Shown here: positions 16,460 through 26,761 of the stretch, one piece after another | Layout of the letters: every line of letters starts with the position of its first letter | How positions within the stretch are numbered: position 1 is the first letter of the stretch | The notes under the pieces: generated by a model | Databases searched by the model: none | Seen by the model: only the letters and a program-made list of their open reading frames with translations | Told to the model about the DNA's origin: nothing | Program-made: the position numbers and the translations under genes | Origin: JAATFS01 sp037145635 | GTDB taxonomy: Bacteria; Pseudomonadota; Gammaproteobacteria; Xanthomonadales; Xanthomonadaceae | Length of the DNA stretch: 64,000 nt | Reading direction: 5' to 3' | NCBI GenBank assembly: GCA_037145635.1 | Contig: JBBCXB010000007.1 | Span: forward strand, 62,001-126,000

Positions 16460-17656
16460 TTAATCCATAGGCGCAGCTTTGTCGGCAGGCATGCGCAGAC
16501 CATCCAGATAGTCCGCCCACACCTGCATCATCTTCCTTCTCTCAGCCAGATGTGCCGTGCGGTTGTAGGCCCGGCCAAGCGGATCGCGCACCGCGTGCGC
16601 CAGCTGGTGCTCGATGTAATCCGGACGGAAGCCCAGCACCTCGTCCAGGATCGTGCGCGCCATCGCGCGGAAGCCATGGCCGGTCATGGTGTCGCCGTCG
16701 CAGCCCAGGCTGCGCAGGGCGACATTGACCGTGTTCTCGCTCATCGGACGGCGCGGGCCGCGCACGCTGGGGAATACGTACTCACCGCGGCCGGTGAGCG
16801 GTTGCAGGTCGCGCAGGACAGTGATGGCCTGCGTCGACACCAGGTGCGGTGTACCGGTCTTGCTGGCGGCGAACCGCCACTCGGCCGCCTCCAGGTCGAT
16901 GTCGGCCCAGCGCGCGCGGCGCAGTTCGCCGGGGCGTACGAACACCAGCGGCGCCAGCCGGAGCGCGCCGGTCACCACCGGCGATCCCCGGTAGTTGTGC
17001 AGCGCGCGCAGCAGTTCGCCGACCTTGGCCGGTTCGGTCAGGCTGGCGAAGTGACGGGTCTGCGGCTGCGTCAACGCACCGACCAGGTCGTTGGCCGGAT
17101 TGCGGTCGGCGCGACCGGTGGCGATGGCGTAGCGGAACACCAGCCCGGCCAGTGCGCGGGCACGATGCGCTGTCTCCACGGCACCGCGTCGCTCGATCTT
17201 GCGCAGTGCCGCGAGCAGCGTGGGAACGCTCACCTCGGCCACGGGCAGGCCACCGATGGCAGCAAGATCTTTCTCGACCATCCGGCGCTCGCGCTTGACC
17301 GAGCCGGCGCTCAGCCCTTCCTTCGCCCGCTTGGCCAGCAATTCCGCAGCCACGACGGCAAATGTCGTCGCGGCCTGCTCCTGCTTCGCGGCGCGCTCGG
17401 CGCGGGCGACCTGGGCTGGGTTGGCGCCTCCCTTCACCAGCGCACGCAGCCGGTCGCGTTCGGCGCGCGCCTCCGCAAGCGACACGATCGGGTACTCGGC
17501 GATCTTGATCATGCTCGGCTTGCCGTCGTGGCGGTAGCGATAGCGCCAGACCTTCGCGCCAGTGGAGCGAACCTCGATGCACAGCCCGTTGGTATCGGCG
17601 ATGCGGTAAGGGGTCGCACGGGGCTTCAGCCCGCGCAATTTGGTGTCGGTCAGCAT
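16460..17656 (-). CDS. P4-type tyrosine integrase of the tRNA-Ile-linked island
   Basis: 398 residues. The N terminus (MLTDTKLRGLKPRATPYRIA) is the DUF4102 arm-binding domain of P4/CP4-57-like integrases. The catalytic domain shows R in VFVRPGELRRARW, HGFRAMART (H-x-x-R), H in IEHQLAH and the nucleophile Y in GRAYNRT. It lies just inside the 3' end of tRNA-Ile(CAT) and reads away from it, the standard position for an integrase whose attachment site is the tRNA end. Its own promoter region contains four copies of a 9-mer. It looks intact. Confidence 0.92.
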   Translation of the reverse strand: MLTDTKLRGLKPRATPYRIADTNGLCIEVRSTGAKVWRYRYRHDGKPSMIKIAEYPIVSLAEARAERDRLRALVKGGANPAQVARAERAAKQEQAATTFAVVAAELLAKRAKEGLSAGSVKRERRMVEKDLAAIGGLPVAEVSVPTLLAALRKIERRGAVETAHRARALAGLVFRYAIATGRADRNPANDLVGALTQPQTRHFASLTEPAKVGELLRALHNYRGSPVVTGALRLAPLVFVRPGELRRARWADIDLEAAEWRFAASKTGTPHLVSTQAITVLRDLQPLTGRGEYVFPSVRGPRRPMSENTVNVALRSLGCDGDTMTGHGFRAMARTILDEVLGFRPDYIEHQLAHAVRDPLGRAYNRTAHLAERRKMMQVWADYLDGLRMPADKAAPMD

Positions 17657-17720
17657 GTGAGTCAGCCATTTGTGAGTCAGGAGGTCTTGAACACTCCGGC
17701 TGACTCACAGCCTGACTCAC
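17657..17720. repeat. Four GTGAGTCAG repeats in the integrase leader
   Basis: GTGAGTCAG occurs directly at 17657-17665 and 17672-17680, and inverted as CTGACTCAC at 17700-17708 and 17712-17720. The outer pair extends to 11 bp (GTGAGTCAGCC with GGCTGACTCAC) and the inner pair to 10 bp. They lie between the integrase start and the tRNA, so arm-type integrase sites or an excisionase/repressor operator are the likely roles. Confidence 0.6.
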
Positions 17721-17763
17721 ACCCCACCGGGATTCAACGGGACTCCCTGGGACGCCAGGAACG

Positions 17764-17790
17764 AAAAAACCCCTGATTTCAGGGGGTTTT
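17764..17790 (-). terminator. Rho-independent terminator after tRNA-Ile
   Basis: Read on the minus strand, a stem of CCCCTGA and TCAGGGG with a short loop is followed by TTTTTT, 33 bp past the tRNA 3' end. The plus strand also ends in TTTT, so it may work both ways and insulate the integrase. Confidence 0.75.
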
Positions 17791-17822
17791 GGCATCACAT
17801 GCGATGTCATGGGACTTCAGCG

Positions 17823-17898
17823 TGGTGGGCCCACCAGGATTCGAACCTGGAACCAAAGGATTATGAGTCCTCTGCTCTAACCGTTGAGCTATAGGCCC
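17823..17898 (-). tRNA. ileX: tRNA-Ile(CAT), lysidine-type Ile2
   Basis: A 76-nt cloverleaf including an encoded CCA. The acceptor arms GGGCCTA and TGGGCCC pair (one G-T), and the T arm contains GGTTCGAATCC. The anticodon loop reads ACTCATAAT, with anticodon CAT. The body matches the Ile2 class (GACTCATAATC context) rather than Met tRNAs, so the wobble C should be made lysidine by TilS to read AUA. It is the apparent integration target of the island on its 3' side and remains complete. Confidence 0.93.
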
Positions 17899-17961
17899 GC
17901 GCCAGCCTCACAGTGTAGTGGACGCGCACAGTGGCAGCCATATCCCGGTCGCCCAACGCGA

Positions 17962-17985
17962 AAGGCCCCGCGTGAGCGGGGCCTT
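17962..17985 (-). terminator. Terminator hairpin of rpoD
   Basis: AAGGCCCCGC and GCGGGGCCTT form a perfect 10-bp stem around GTGA, 36 bp after the rpoD stop. Confidence 0.7.
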
Positions 17986-18020
17986 CCGGTCGTTCGACGT
18001 CGCGGCCACGGCCGCAGGCG

Positions 18021-19889
<1,869 letters not shown>

Positions 19890-19932
19890 GAGTGCTCGCG
19901 CCACCGGCTGGGAATTGGGAAGAGAACCTAGC

Positions 19933-19938
19933 ATTATA
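19933..19938 (-). promoter_or_regulatory. -10 element of an rpoD promoter
   Basis: A perfect TATAAT on the minus strand lies 44 bp before the rpoD start in the rpoD/dtd gap. The -35 region at the right spacing (CGGCAG) is weak, so the call rests on the -10 match and position. Confidence 0.5.
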
Positions 19939-19992
19939 CCAGCGTGATGACCCGTCTGCCGGTTTGAAGGCGGGATGCGGCTGGGGCCTGCT

Positions 19993-20433
19993 CTAGGGCC
20001 TGAGAAGGAAGCTGACCGGGCCGTCGTTGACCAGGCTGACGACCATATGGGCTCCGAAGCGGCCCGTTTCCACCCCGGGTGCGTGTTTTTCGCGGCAGAT
20101 GTCCACCAGCAGGTTGAACGCGCGTTCAGCCTCCGCCGGCGGCGCCGCGGTGGTGAAGCTGGGCCGCATGCCCGAGCGCGTGTCGGCCGCCAGCGTGAAC
20201 TGGCTGACCAGCAGCAGGCCGCCCCCGGTCTCGGCCAGCGAGCGGTTCATGCGGCCGCCGGCATCGGCGAAGACGCGATAGCCCAGCAGCCGCTCGGCCA
20301 TGCGCCGGATCTGCGCAGGCGTATCGCCCGGCTCCACGCCCACCAGCGCCAGCAGGCCGGGGCCGATGCGGCCCACGATGGCGCCGTCGACGCCGACCGA
20401 GGCCTGGGTGACACGCTGGATCAGGACGAGCAT
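19993..20433 (-). CDS. dtd: D-aminoacyl-tRNA deacylase Dtd
   Basis: 146 residues, the family length. It carries the two signature segments, LLLVSQFTLAADTRSG (the SQFTL motif) and GAHMVVSLVNDGPVSF (the cross-subunit NxGPxT-like motif). The enzyme hydrolyses D-amino acids and glycine misacylated onto tRNA. The start MLVLIQRVTQASV is the standard one. It lies upstream of rpoD on the same strand, with about 100 bp and a promoter between them. Confidence 0.96.
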   Translation of the reverse strand: MLVLIQRVTQASVGVDGAIVGRIGPGLLALVGVEPGDTPAQIRRMAERLLGYRVFADAGGRMNRSLAETGGGLLLVSQFTLAADTRSGMRPSFTTAAPPAEAERAFNLLVDICREKHAPGVETGRFGAHMVVSLVNDGPVSFLLRP

Positions 20434-20530
20434 CGACGCGACTCACGGCAGCGGGGGGCGGCCGAGGATGCCGCGGCGCGCCCCGCGCTGTCATCTCCAG
20501 CGCGACGGCGCGCGCGTTTAGAATTCACCG

Positions 20531-21448
20531 ATGAAACCCGATTCACGAGCCCGATGGCTGTTCCGCGCCGCCGCGACGCTGGGCCGCCTGCCCTGGCCCT
20601 GGCTCAAGCGCATCGCCGACGGACTGGCCTGGAGCTGGGGACGCCTGGACGCGCGCGAAAGCCGGGTGGCGCGCCGCAACCTGGAACTGGCCTACCCCGC
20701 GATGGACGCGGCGGCGCGGCAGGCGCTGCACCGCGCGGTCCTGCGCTCGACCGCGCGGCAGACGCTGGAGATGCTGCGCACCTGGACGCGGCCGCCGGCC
20801 GAGAACCTGGCCCGGCTGACCGAGCGCCACGGCCAGGCGCTGTACGACGCGGCACTGGCGTCGGGCCGCGGCGTGATCGTGGCCGCGCCGCACTTCGGCA
20901 ACTGGGAGCTGCTCAACCAGTGGCTGGCCGAACGCGGCCGCATCGCCATCGTCTACCGCCCGCCGGACTCGGCCGCGGTGGACGGATTCCTGCAGCTGGC
21001 GCGCGGCGGCGAACACGTGCGCCAGGTGCGCGCCGAAGGCCCGGCGGTGCGGCAGTTGTTCAAGGTGCTCAAGGACGGCGGCGCGGTCGGCATCCTGCCC
21101 GACCAGCAGCCGAAGCTGGGCGACGGCGTGTTCGCCCCGTTCTTCGGCATCGAAGCGCTGACCATGACCCTGGTCAACCGCCTGGCCGAGCGCACCGGCG
21201 CGATCGTGCTGTACGGCTGGTGCGAGCGCATCGGGCCGGACCTGCAGTTCGCGCTGCACGTGGAGCCGGCGGACGCCGCGCTGGCCGACGCCGACCCGGT
21301 CGCCGCGGCCACCGCGCTCAACGCCGGGATCGAGCGCATCGCCCGGCGCGACCCGGTGCAGTACCAGTGGACGTACAAGCGCTACTCGCTGCGCCCGCCG
21401 GCCAGCGGCCAGGCCAACCCGTACGCGACCGACCGGCACCCGCACTGA
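20531..21448 (+). CDS. LpxL/HtrB-family lysophospholipid/lipid A acyltransferase
   Basis: 305 residues. The family catalytic box HFGNWE (about residues 118-123) fits H-x4-E, with the later VGILPDQQPK and FFGI segments also typical. The N terminus has a basic, amphipathic membrane-contact helix. Members add secondary acyl chains to lipid A or, in some Xanthomonads, act on ornithine or phospholipid precursors. Which one is not decided by sequence. The start is 9 bp after a TTTAGAATTCACC stretch. It is a single gene, divergent from dtd. Confidence 0.87.
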   Translation: MKPDSRARWLFRAAATLGRLPWPWLKRIADGLAWSWGRLDARESRVARRNLELAYPAMDAAARQALHRAVLRSTARQTLEMLRTWTRPPAENLARLTERHGQALYDAALASGRGVIVAAPHFGNWELLNQWLAERGRIAIVYRPPDSAAVDGFLQLARGGEHVRQVRAEGPAVRQLFKVLKDGGAVGILPDQQPKLGDGVFAPFFGIEALTMTLVNRLAERTGAIVLYGWCERIGPDLQFALHVEPADAALADADPVAAATALNAGIERIARRDPVQYQWTYKRYSLRPPASGQANPYATDRHPH

Positions 21449-21456
21449 GACCGGGC

Positions 21457-21978
21457 TCAGTCGTCGTGCGGGTCCGCCGGCGTGGCCAGGATGCGCTGGT
21501 AGAACGCCAGGTCCAGCCAGCGCCCGAACTTGAAGCCGGCCTCGCGCACGGTGCCCGCGTGCACGAAGCCCAACTGCTCGTGCAGGGCGATGCTGCCGTG
21601 GTTGCTGGCATCGATGCCGCCGACCAGCACGTGCACGCCGCGCGCCTGGGCGGCCTCGACGATGCCCTGCAGCAGCTGCCGGCCCAGGCCCCGGCCGCGG
21701 TGGTCGCGGTGCACGTAGACCGAGTGCTCCACGCTGTACTTGAACGCCGGCCAGGCGCGGAAGGTGCCGTAGCTGGCGAAGCCGAGCAGCGTGCCGTCGG
21801 CGTCCTCGACGCCGATCACGGGGAAGCCGCCGGCGCGCTTGGCGGCGAACCAGGCCACCATGCTTTCCGGCGGGCGCGGCCGGTAGTCGTACAGCGCCGT
21901 CGAATGCGCGATGGCGTCGTTGAAGATCTCCAGGATCGCCGGCGCATGCCGCGACTCGGTGCAATCGATCAGGGGCAT
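21457..21978 (-). CDS. GNAT N-acetyltransferase, phosphinothricin/methionine-sulfone type
   Basis: 173 residues. The acetyl-CoA-binding motif A is HRDHRGRGLGRQLLQGI (R/Q-x-x-G-x-G/A), followed by GGIDASNHGSIALHEQLGF and GRWLDLAFYQR. These are typical of the Pat/MnaT (YncA) group, which acetylates methionine sulfone or sulfoximine and phosphinothricin. The substrate is inferred. The start faces a strong palindrome within its promoter, suggesting regulated expression. It is convergent with the acyltransferase, with only 8 bp between stops. Confidence 0.87.
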   Translation of the reverse strand: MPLIDCTESRHAPAILEIFNDAIAHSTALYDYRPRPPESMVAWFAAKRAGGFPVIGVEDADGTLLGFASYGTFRAWPAFKYSVEHSVYVHRDHRGRGLGRQLLQGIVEAAQARGVHVLVGGIDASNHGSIALHEQLGFVHAGTVREAGFKFGRWLDLAFYQRILATPADPHDD

Positions 21979-22004
21979 GGGCGTCTCGGCGAGGGGGTTC
22001 CACT

Positions 22005-22033
22005 AAAGTAGAAAATATTTCTACTATCGTAAA
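22005..22033 (-). promoter_or_regulatory. Promoter with perfect palindrome upstream of the GNAT gene
   Basis: AGTAGAAA (22007-22014) and TTTCTACT (22018-22025) form an 8-bp inverted repeat with a 3-bp centre. On the minus strand, TTTACG (22033-22028), a 17-bp spacer and TACTTT (22010-22005) make a plausible promoter, so the palindrome fills the spacer and overlaps the -10. It is AT-rich in a GC-rich neighbourhood. This is the layout of a repressor operator; no regulator gene is adjacent. Confidence 0.55.
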
Positions 22034-22404
22034 CAGCCCTGGCGGCGGATGCGGCTCCACACGGCGGGCGAAGCCGCCCCGCCTTCACCCAAGGCTCCGG
22101 CTCGGGCGCCCGCGCCCCCCGGTCGCCGCCTGCGCGCATGCCCGTCCCCGCCGCCTCCAGGGCGCTGCCGATGCCGGCGCCGCAGCGCGCGGCCAAACCG
22201 GCTGCGACACCCGGTCGCCCCGCCCCGCGCCGGACGACCTTGCACACTGCGTTCCATCGCGCACGCGCTGGCGGCGACGCCAAAGCACGCGACAATAAGC
22301 CCCCGGACCGCGTGTCCGCGGGCCGGCCGCCGCGCCGCCCGCCCCGGTCCGGCCGGCGGACGCGTCTTGAAGCGGCCGCGGAGATCCCCCATTTGGAGTC
22401 GTGC
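22034..22404. other. Spacer before the RibA-like gene
   Basis: About 370 bp of very GC-rich DNA. I see no FMN-riboswitch consensus and no convincing gene. TTGCAC near 22239 and GACAATAAG near 22288 are possible but weak promoter pieces. Confidence 0.4.
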
Positions 22405-23532
22405 ATGACCAGCCCCACCCCCGCTTCCGCTCCGCACCCGTTCGGCGATCCGGCCGCGATCCGCTGCGAGCGCGCCGCGTCGGAACTGCGGGCCGGCCGG
22501 CCGATCGTGCTGACCGACGCGCAGGGCCGGGCGCGCGGCGTGATGGCGCTGGACAGCAGCACCGAGCGGTCCTATCGCGCGTTCGCGCAGGCGGCGGCGC
22601 AGCGGCACTACCTGTTCCTCACCCCCACCCGCGCCCGGGTGCTCGGCCTGGAGGCGCCGCAGGGCGCGCGCGTGGCGCTGGGCGACACCGGCTACGACGG
22701 GCTGGCCGCGCTGGCCTACCTGCGCGACAACCGCGTGCCCGCGCAGTGGCGCGCCGGCGACGCGCTCGACGCCGGCGCCGTCGAGATCGCCCGGCTCGGC
22801 CTGCTGCTGCCGGCGATGCTGGCGGTGGAGCTCGGCGCGGAGGCCGCCGCGTTCCAGGGCTGCCAGTCGCTGGCGCTGGACGACCTGGCCCACGGCGGCG
22901 CCCGCGCGGCCGCCGACAGCTACGAGCTGGTCACCCGCACCCAGGTGCCGTTGCGCGGGCTGGGCATGAGCGAGTTCGTGGTGTTCCGCGGCGGCGTGGC
23001 CCAGCGCGACCAGGTCGCGATCGTGGTCGGCCAGCCGGACTTCGCCCAGGCGGTGCCGGTGCGGGTGCACTCCTCGTGCCTCACCGGCGACCTGTTCGGC
23101 TCGCTCAAGTGCGACTGCGGCGACCAGCTGCGCCACGGGCTGGCCAAGCTCAAGGAACTCAGCGGCGGCGTGCTGCTGTACCTGGACCAGGAGGGCCGCG
23201 GCACCGGCATCGCCGCCAAGATGCGCGCCTATGGCTACCAGCATGCCGGCCTGGACACCATCGACGCCGACGCCCAGCTCGGCTTCGGCCCGGACGAGCG
23301 CCGCTACGGCAGCGCGGTGGCGATGCTGCGCGGCCTCGGCATCGCCCGTATCCAGCTGCTGACCAACAACCCGTCCAAGGTCGAGCGGTTGCGCGCGGCC
23401 GGCATCGAGGTGCAGGGGCGGATCCCGGTCACCGGCGAGATCACCCTGGAGAACGAGCAGTACCTGCGCACCAAGGCCGCGCGCGCCGGCCACGCGCTGG
23501 ACGTGGACGCGCTGATCCTCGCGGCGCAGTAG
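22405..23532 (+). CDS. ribA: GTP cyclohydrolase II-type protein with degenerate DHBP-synthase-like N terminus
   Basis: 375 residues from the ATG at 22405. The C-terminal half is a complete GTP cyclohydrolase II: zinc cysteines in SSCLTGDLFGSLKCDCG, the catalytic YLDQEGRGTGIAAKMRAYG and the TNNPSKVE tail motif. This converts GTP to the first riboflavin precursor. The first ~190 residues resemble the RibB half of RibBA fusions, but where RibB has an acidic metal-binding run (DDENREN-type) this protein reads TDAQGRARG, so DHBP synthase activity is unlikely. A separate ribB or RibBA would then be needed elsewhere. Confidence 0.85.
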   Translation: MTSPTPASAPHPFGDPAAIRCERAASELRAGRPIVLTDAQGRARGVMALDSSTERSYRAFAQAAAQRHYLFLTPTRARVLGLEAPQGARVALGDTGYDGLAALAYLRDNRVPAQWRAGDALDAGAVEIARLGLLLPAMLAVELGAEAAAFQGCQSLALDDLAHGGARAAADSYELVTRTQVPLRGLGMSEFVVFRGGVAQRDQVAIVVGQPDFAQAVPVRVHSSCLTGDLFGSLKCDCGDQLRHGLAKLKELSGGVLLYLDQEGRGTGIAAKMRAYGYQHAGLDTIDADAQLGFGPDERRYGSAVAMLRGLGIARIQLLTNNPSKVERLRAAGIEVQGRIPVTGEITLENEQYLRTKAARAGHALDVDALILAAQ

Positions 23533-23659
23533 TCGCCGCACGCGCGGGCGCGCCGGCCGCCACGGCACCCGGCGCAGCGGATGCCGGCGCGGGCCGACGC
23601 GCTGCCGGCCCGGCGGCCGGGCGGCTATGCTGGGCGCCCTTCCGCCCTCCTGGCCTCGC

Positions 23660-24187
23660 GTGCACGACTCCCCGCCCCCGCCAGCCGTCCCGGCCGCCCG
23701 GCCCGCCCTCGAGGACTCCGCCGAGTGGCAGCCGCTGCCGGCCCGCGGCGCCCGCCTGGCCGCCGTCGGCGGCGCGCTGACCCTGGGGATCACCGCGGCG
23801 ATCGGCACCGCGGTGTTCCTGTTCCCGTTGCGGCTGTGGCAGCACTGGCCGTGGCTGCCGGGGCTGGCCCTGGCGGGCGCGGCGCTGGGCGCATGGCTGG
23901 CGGTCAAGCGCCACCGGCTGACTCGCTGGAAGCTGGACGCGCACGGCCTGGCGCTGCGCCGCGGGCGCTGGTGGCAGAGCGAGACGCGGGTGCCGCGCAC
24001 CCGCGTGCAGCACCTGGATCTGCGCCGCGGCCCGCTGGAACGGCTCGCCGGCCTGACCACGCTGGTGGTGCACACCGCCGGCACCCGACTCAACGCGGTG
24101 GCCGTGGCCGGGCTGGACCAGCACGACGCCGAGCAGTTGCGCGACCGCCTGGCGCGCCAGCTCGACGACGACGACGACGCGCTGTGA
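23660..24187 (+). CDS. Bacterial PH-domain membrane protein (YdbS-like)
   Basis: About 175 residues from GTG 23660. An in-frame ATG at 23627 is possible, but it sits in a promoter-like GGCTATGCT. Two hydrophobic helices (about residues 35-80) are followed by a bPH2/DUF304 domain with DAHGLALRRGRWWQSETRVP and RVQHLDLRRGPLERLAGL, a signature of the YdbS/YdbT group. The stop overlaps the next start (GTGA), so the two probably form a complex in the inner membrane. Function is unknown in most bacteria. Confidence 0.8.
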   Translation: MHDSPPPPAVPAARPALEDSAEWQPLPARGARLAAVGGALTLGITAAIGTAVFLFPLRLWQHWPWLPGLALAGAALGAWLAVKRHRLTRWKLDAHGLALRRGRWWQSETRVPRTRVQHLDLRRGPLERLAGLTTLVVHTAGTRLNAVAVAGLDQHDAEQLRDRLARQLDDDDDAL

Positions 24188-25689
24188 GCGAAACGCCCGA
24201 GCGGCCCGCCCCGGACCAGCGGCTGCACCCGTTGTCGTGGCTGTTCGTGCTGCTGCAGCAGCTCCGCCAGTTCCTGATCCCGCTGGTGGCGCTGGCGGTG
24301 TTCGGCGGCCGCGACGGCCGCAGCGACTTCGCCGACCAGATCGCCACCGCGGCGGTGGTCGGCGTGCTGGTGGCGATCTCGCTGCTGCAGTACCTGACCT
24401 ACCGCTACCGGATCGGTGCCGACGGCGTGGACATCCGCAGCGGCTGGCTGCAGCGCAGCCGGCGCGACATCCCGTTCGCGCGCATCCACAACGTCGTGCT
24501 GCACCAGTCGCTGCTGCACCGGGTGTTCGGGGTGGCCGAGGTGCGGCTGGAATCGGCCGGCGGCGCCAAGCCCGAGGCCGAGATGCGGGTGCTGCGGCTG
24601 GACCAGGCGCTGGCGCTGGAGCGGCAGGTGCGCCAGCGCGGGGCCGGCGCCCCCGGCGCGGCCGCCGCCGAGGCCACGCCCGCCGCGCGGACCCTGCTGG
24701 CGCTGCCCACCGCCGAGGTGATCCGCCTGGGCCTGATCTCCAACCGCGGCATGGTGGTGGTGGCCGCGGCCTTCGGCGTGCTCTACCAGTTGGTGCCGCG
24801 CCGCACGGTGTCGCACTTCATCGAGAGCAACGGCCAGCAGGCCTACGTCTACGTCAGCCAGCTGCATCCCGGCACCGGCGCCACCGCGGCGGCGGCGGTG
24901 CTGCTGGCGCTCGCCGCCCTGGGGACGATGCGTGCGCTGTCGGTCGCCCTGGCGGTCGCCCAGTACCACGGGTTCCGCCTGAGCGAGAGCGAGCGCCGGC
25001 TCACCGTCGAACGCGGCCTGCTGACGCGCCTGCGCACCAGCGTGGCACGCCGGCGCATCCAGGCCTGGACGCTGCACGAGGGGGCGCTGCACCGGTGGCT
25101 GCGGCGGCGCCAGCTGCGCGTGGACACCGCGGTGGCGAACCCGGCCGGCGACCGCGGGCGCGCGCTCAAGGAACTGGCGCCGGTGGCCACGCCGCAGGCC
25201 TGCGACGCGCTGGTGCGCGAGCTGCTGCCGGGCATCGACTGGCCGCCGGCGCGCTGGCACGACGTGGACCTGCGCTGCGGCTGGCGCCTGAGCCTGCCGG
25301 CGCTGTGGCTGCTGCCGCTGGCGGCGCTGCTGGGCTGGCGCCTGGGACCGTGGGCGCTGCTGGTGCTGGCGTGGCTGCCGTGGTCGCTGTTCGCGTCCAG
25401 CCGCCAGATTCGGCGCATGGGCTATGCGGTGGATGCGCGCCGCATCGTGGTGCGCGGCGGCTGGTGGACACGCTGGTGGCGCTTTGCCGAACTGGACAAG
25501 CTGCAGGCCCTGCAGCTCGTGCGCTCGCCGCTGGACCGGCTCACCGGCACCGCCTCGCTGTGGCTGGACACCGCCGGCGCCACCGGCGGCGGGCCGCCGC
25601 TGCGGCTGCGTTTCCTGCCGTTGGCCGAGGCCGAGGCGCTGTACCGACAGCTCGGCCGCAGCCTGGCGCGGCGCCGGCTGGCGTGGTGA
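24184..25689 (+). CDS. Multi-PH-domain membrane protein (YdbT-like)
   Basis: 501 residues from GTG 24184, overlapping the upstream stop by 4 nt. Three bPH2 units alternate with membrane helices: DGVDIRSGWLQRSRRDIPFA, then ERRLTVERGLLTRLRTSVAR, then ARRIVVRGGWWTRWWRFAEL, each preceded by a hydrophobic pair. This domain plan is that of YdbT, always paired with a YdbS-like gene as here. The biological role is not established. The upstream frame is open, so the GTG start rests on the overlap and on family length. Confidence 0.82.
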   Translation: MSETPERPAPDQRLHPLSWLFVLLQQLRQFLIPLVALAVFGGRDGRSDFADQIATAAVVGVLVAISLLQYLTYRYRIGADGVDIRSGWLQRSRRDIPFARIHNVVLHQSLLHRVFGVAEVRLESAGGAKPEAEMRVLRLDQALALERQVRQRGAGAPGAAAAEATPAARTLLALPTAEVIRLGLISNRGMVVVAAAFGVLYQLVPRRTVSHFIESNGQQAYVYVSQLHPGTGATAAAAVLLALAALGTMRALSVALAVAQYHGFRLSESERRLTVERGLLTRLRTSVARRRIQAWTLHEGALHRWLRRRQLRVDTAVANPAGDRGRALKELAPVATPQACDALVRELLPGIDWPPARWHDVDLRCGWRLSLPALWLLPLAALLGWRLGPWALLVLAWLPWSLFASSRQIRRMGYAVDARRIVVRGGWWTRWWRFAELDKLQALQLVRSPLDRLTGTASLWLDTAGATGGGPPLRLRFLPLAEAEALYRQLGRSLARRRLAW

Positions 25690-25702
25690 GGCCCGACGCG
25701 CC

Positions 25703-26758
25703 TCAGCGCCGCGCCGGGCCCCAGTAGCCCAGTTCGCGCCGGATCTGCAGCGCACGCCAGCGCGCGCCCCACGGCTTGGGCCGCAGCGGGCCGAGCTCGC
25801 CGGCGATGAAGTCCTCGGTCGCGGCGATCACGCGCTCGGACGACAGGCCGTCGCGATACGGATGGATCGCATCGGCGTAGCGCACGATCTCCGCGCGCAG
25901 CGCCGGTTCGGGCGCCAGCGCGCGCGCGATCGCCTGCGGCAGCTGCGCCGGCTCGCGGATGTCGATCATGTGCGGCTGCGGCACGCGGTTGCGCAACGTC
26001 ACCACCGGTTTGTGCTGGACCACGAACTCGGACACGATCGACGAGGTGTCCGACACCAGCACGTCGGCGGCCCGCTGCGCGGCCACCACCTGCTCCGGCT
26101 CGACGAAGCGCGCGTTGGGACCGGCCAGCGCGCGGTAGCGCTCGAACAAGGCGGGCGCGCACTTGGGGTGCAGGGTCAGCAGCCAGTAGTGCTCGCCGCG
26201 GGCGATGTCGGCGGCCAGCGCGTCGTACAGCACCGGCGCGGCGCTGAGGCGCTCGGTGAAGGTGGAACCGAACAGCAGCAGCGGGCGCCCCTGCGCCGGC
26301 GCGCGCAGCGCTGCGGCCTGGCCGCCGTCGTCGCGGAACAGCGGGTCCAGCTTGGGCCAGCCGGTCTCGGCCACCGCGAAGTGGCCCTCGACGTCGGCCA
26401 GCGCGCGGAACGGCGCGGTGGTCGCCGGGCCCTGGGTGCAGTACAGGTCGAACAGCCCGCGCACCCGGAAGTGGCCGCGGCTGTCCTCGCGCTTCTGCAC
26501 GTTGAAGCCATGGAACAGTTGCACCTTGGCGCCGGCGACGAACGGCGGCACCCAGTTGGCGGCGCTGAACACCGCGCGCGGGCGCAGCGCCAGCGCCTCC
26601 TGCAACCCGGCCGCGCGCACGCCCGGCAGGGTCAGCCCCCGCGCGCCGCCCTCGAACCAGGCCGACACCGACTGCCCGGAGGCCTGTAATGCCCGCGCGA
26701 GAGGCTCCAGAATAGGCAGCGCATAACGCTCCGTCGCGAACAGCAGATAATCGGCCAT
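25703..26758 (-). CDS. CDP-glycerol glycerophosphotransferase-family enzyme
   Basis: 351 residues from the ATG at 26758. It has a GT-B-like fold with LFHGFNVQKRED, RGLFDLYCTQGP, TGWPKLDPLF and LVSDTSSIVSEF, matching the Glyphos_transf family that moves glycerol-phosphate or a related group from CDP-linked donors to cell-surface polymers. In this Gram-negative setting, with a GT2 and a ligase next door, modification of LPS core or a capsule precursor is likely, but the donor is unknown. Its start codon is 3 bp from that of the divergent GT2 gene. Confidence 0.77.
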   Translation of the reverse strand: MADYLLFATERYALPILEPLARALQASGQSVSAWFEGGARGLTLPGVRAAGLQEALALRPRAVFSAANWVPPFVAGAKVQLFHGFNVQKREDSRGHFRVRGLFDLYCTQGPATTAPFRALADVEGHFAVAETGWPKLDPLFRDDGGQAAALRAPAQGRPLLLFGSTFTERLSAAPVLYDALAADIARGEHYWLLTLHPKCAPALFERYRALAGPNARFVEPEQVVAAQRAADVLVSDTSSIVSEFVVQHKPVVTLRNRVPQPHMIDIREPAQLPQAIARALAPEPALRAEIVRYADAIHPYRDGLSSERVIAATEDFIAGELGPLRPKPWGARWRALQIRRELGYWGPARR

Positions 26759-26761
26759 CAC

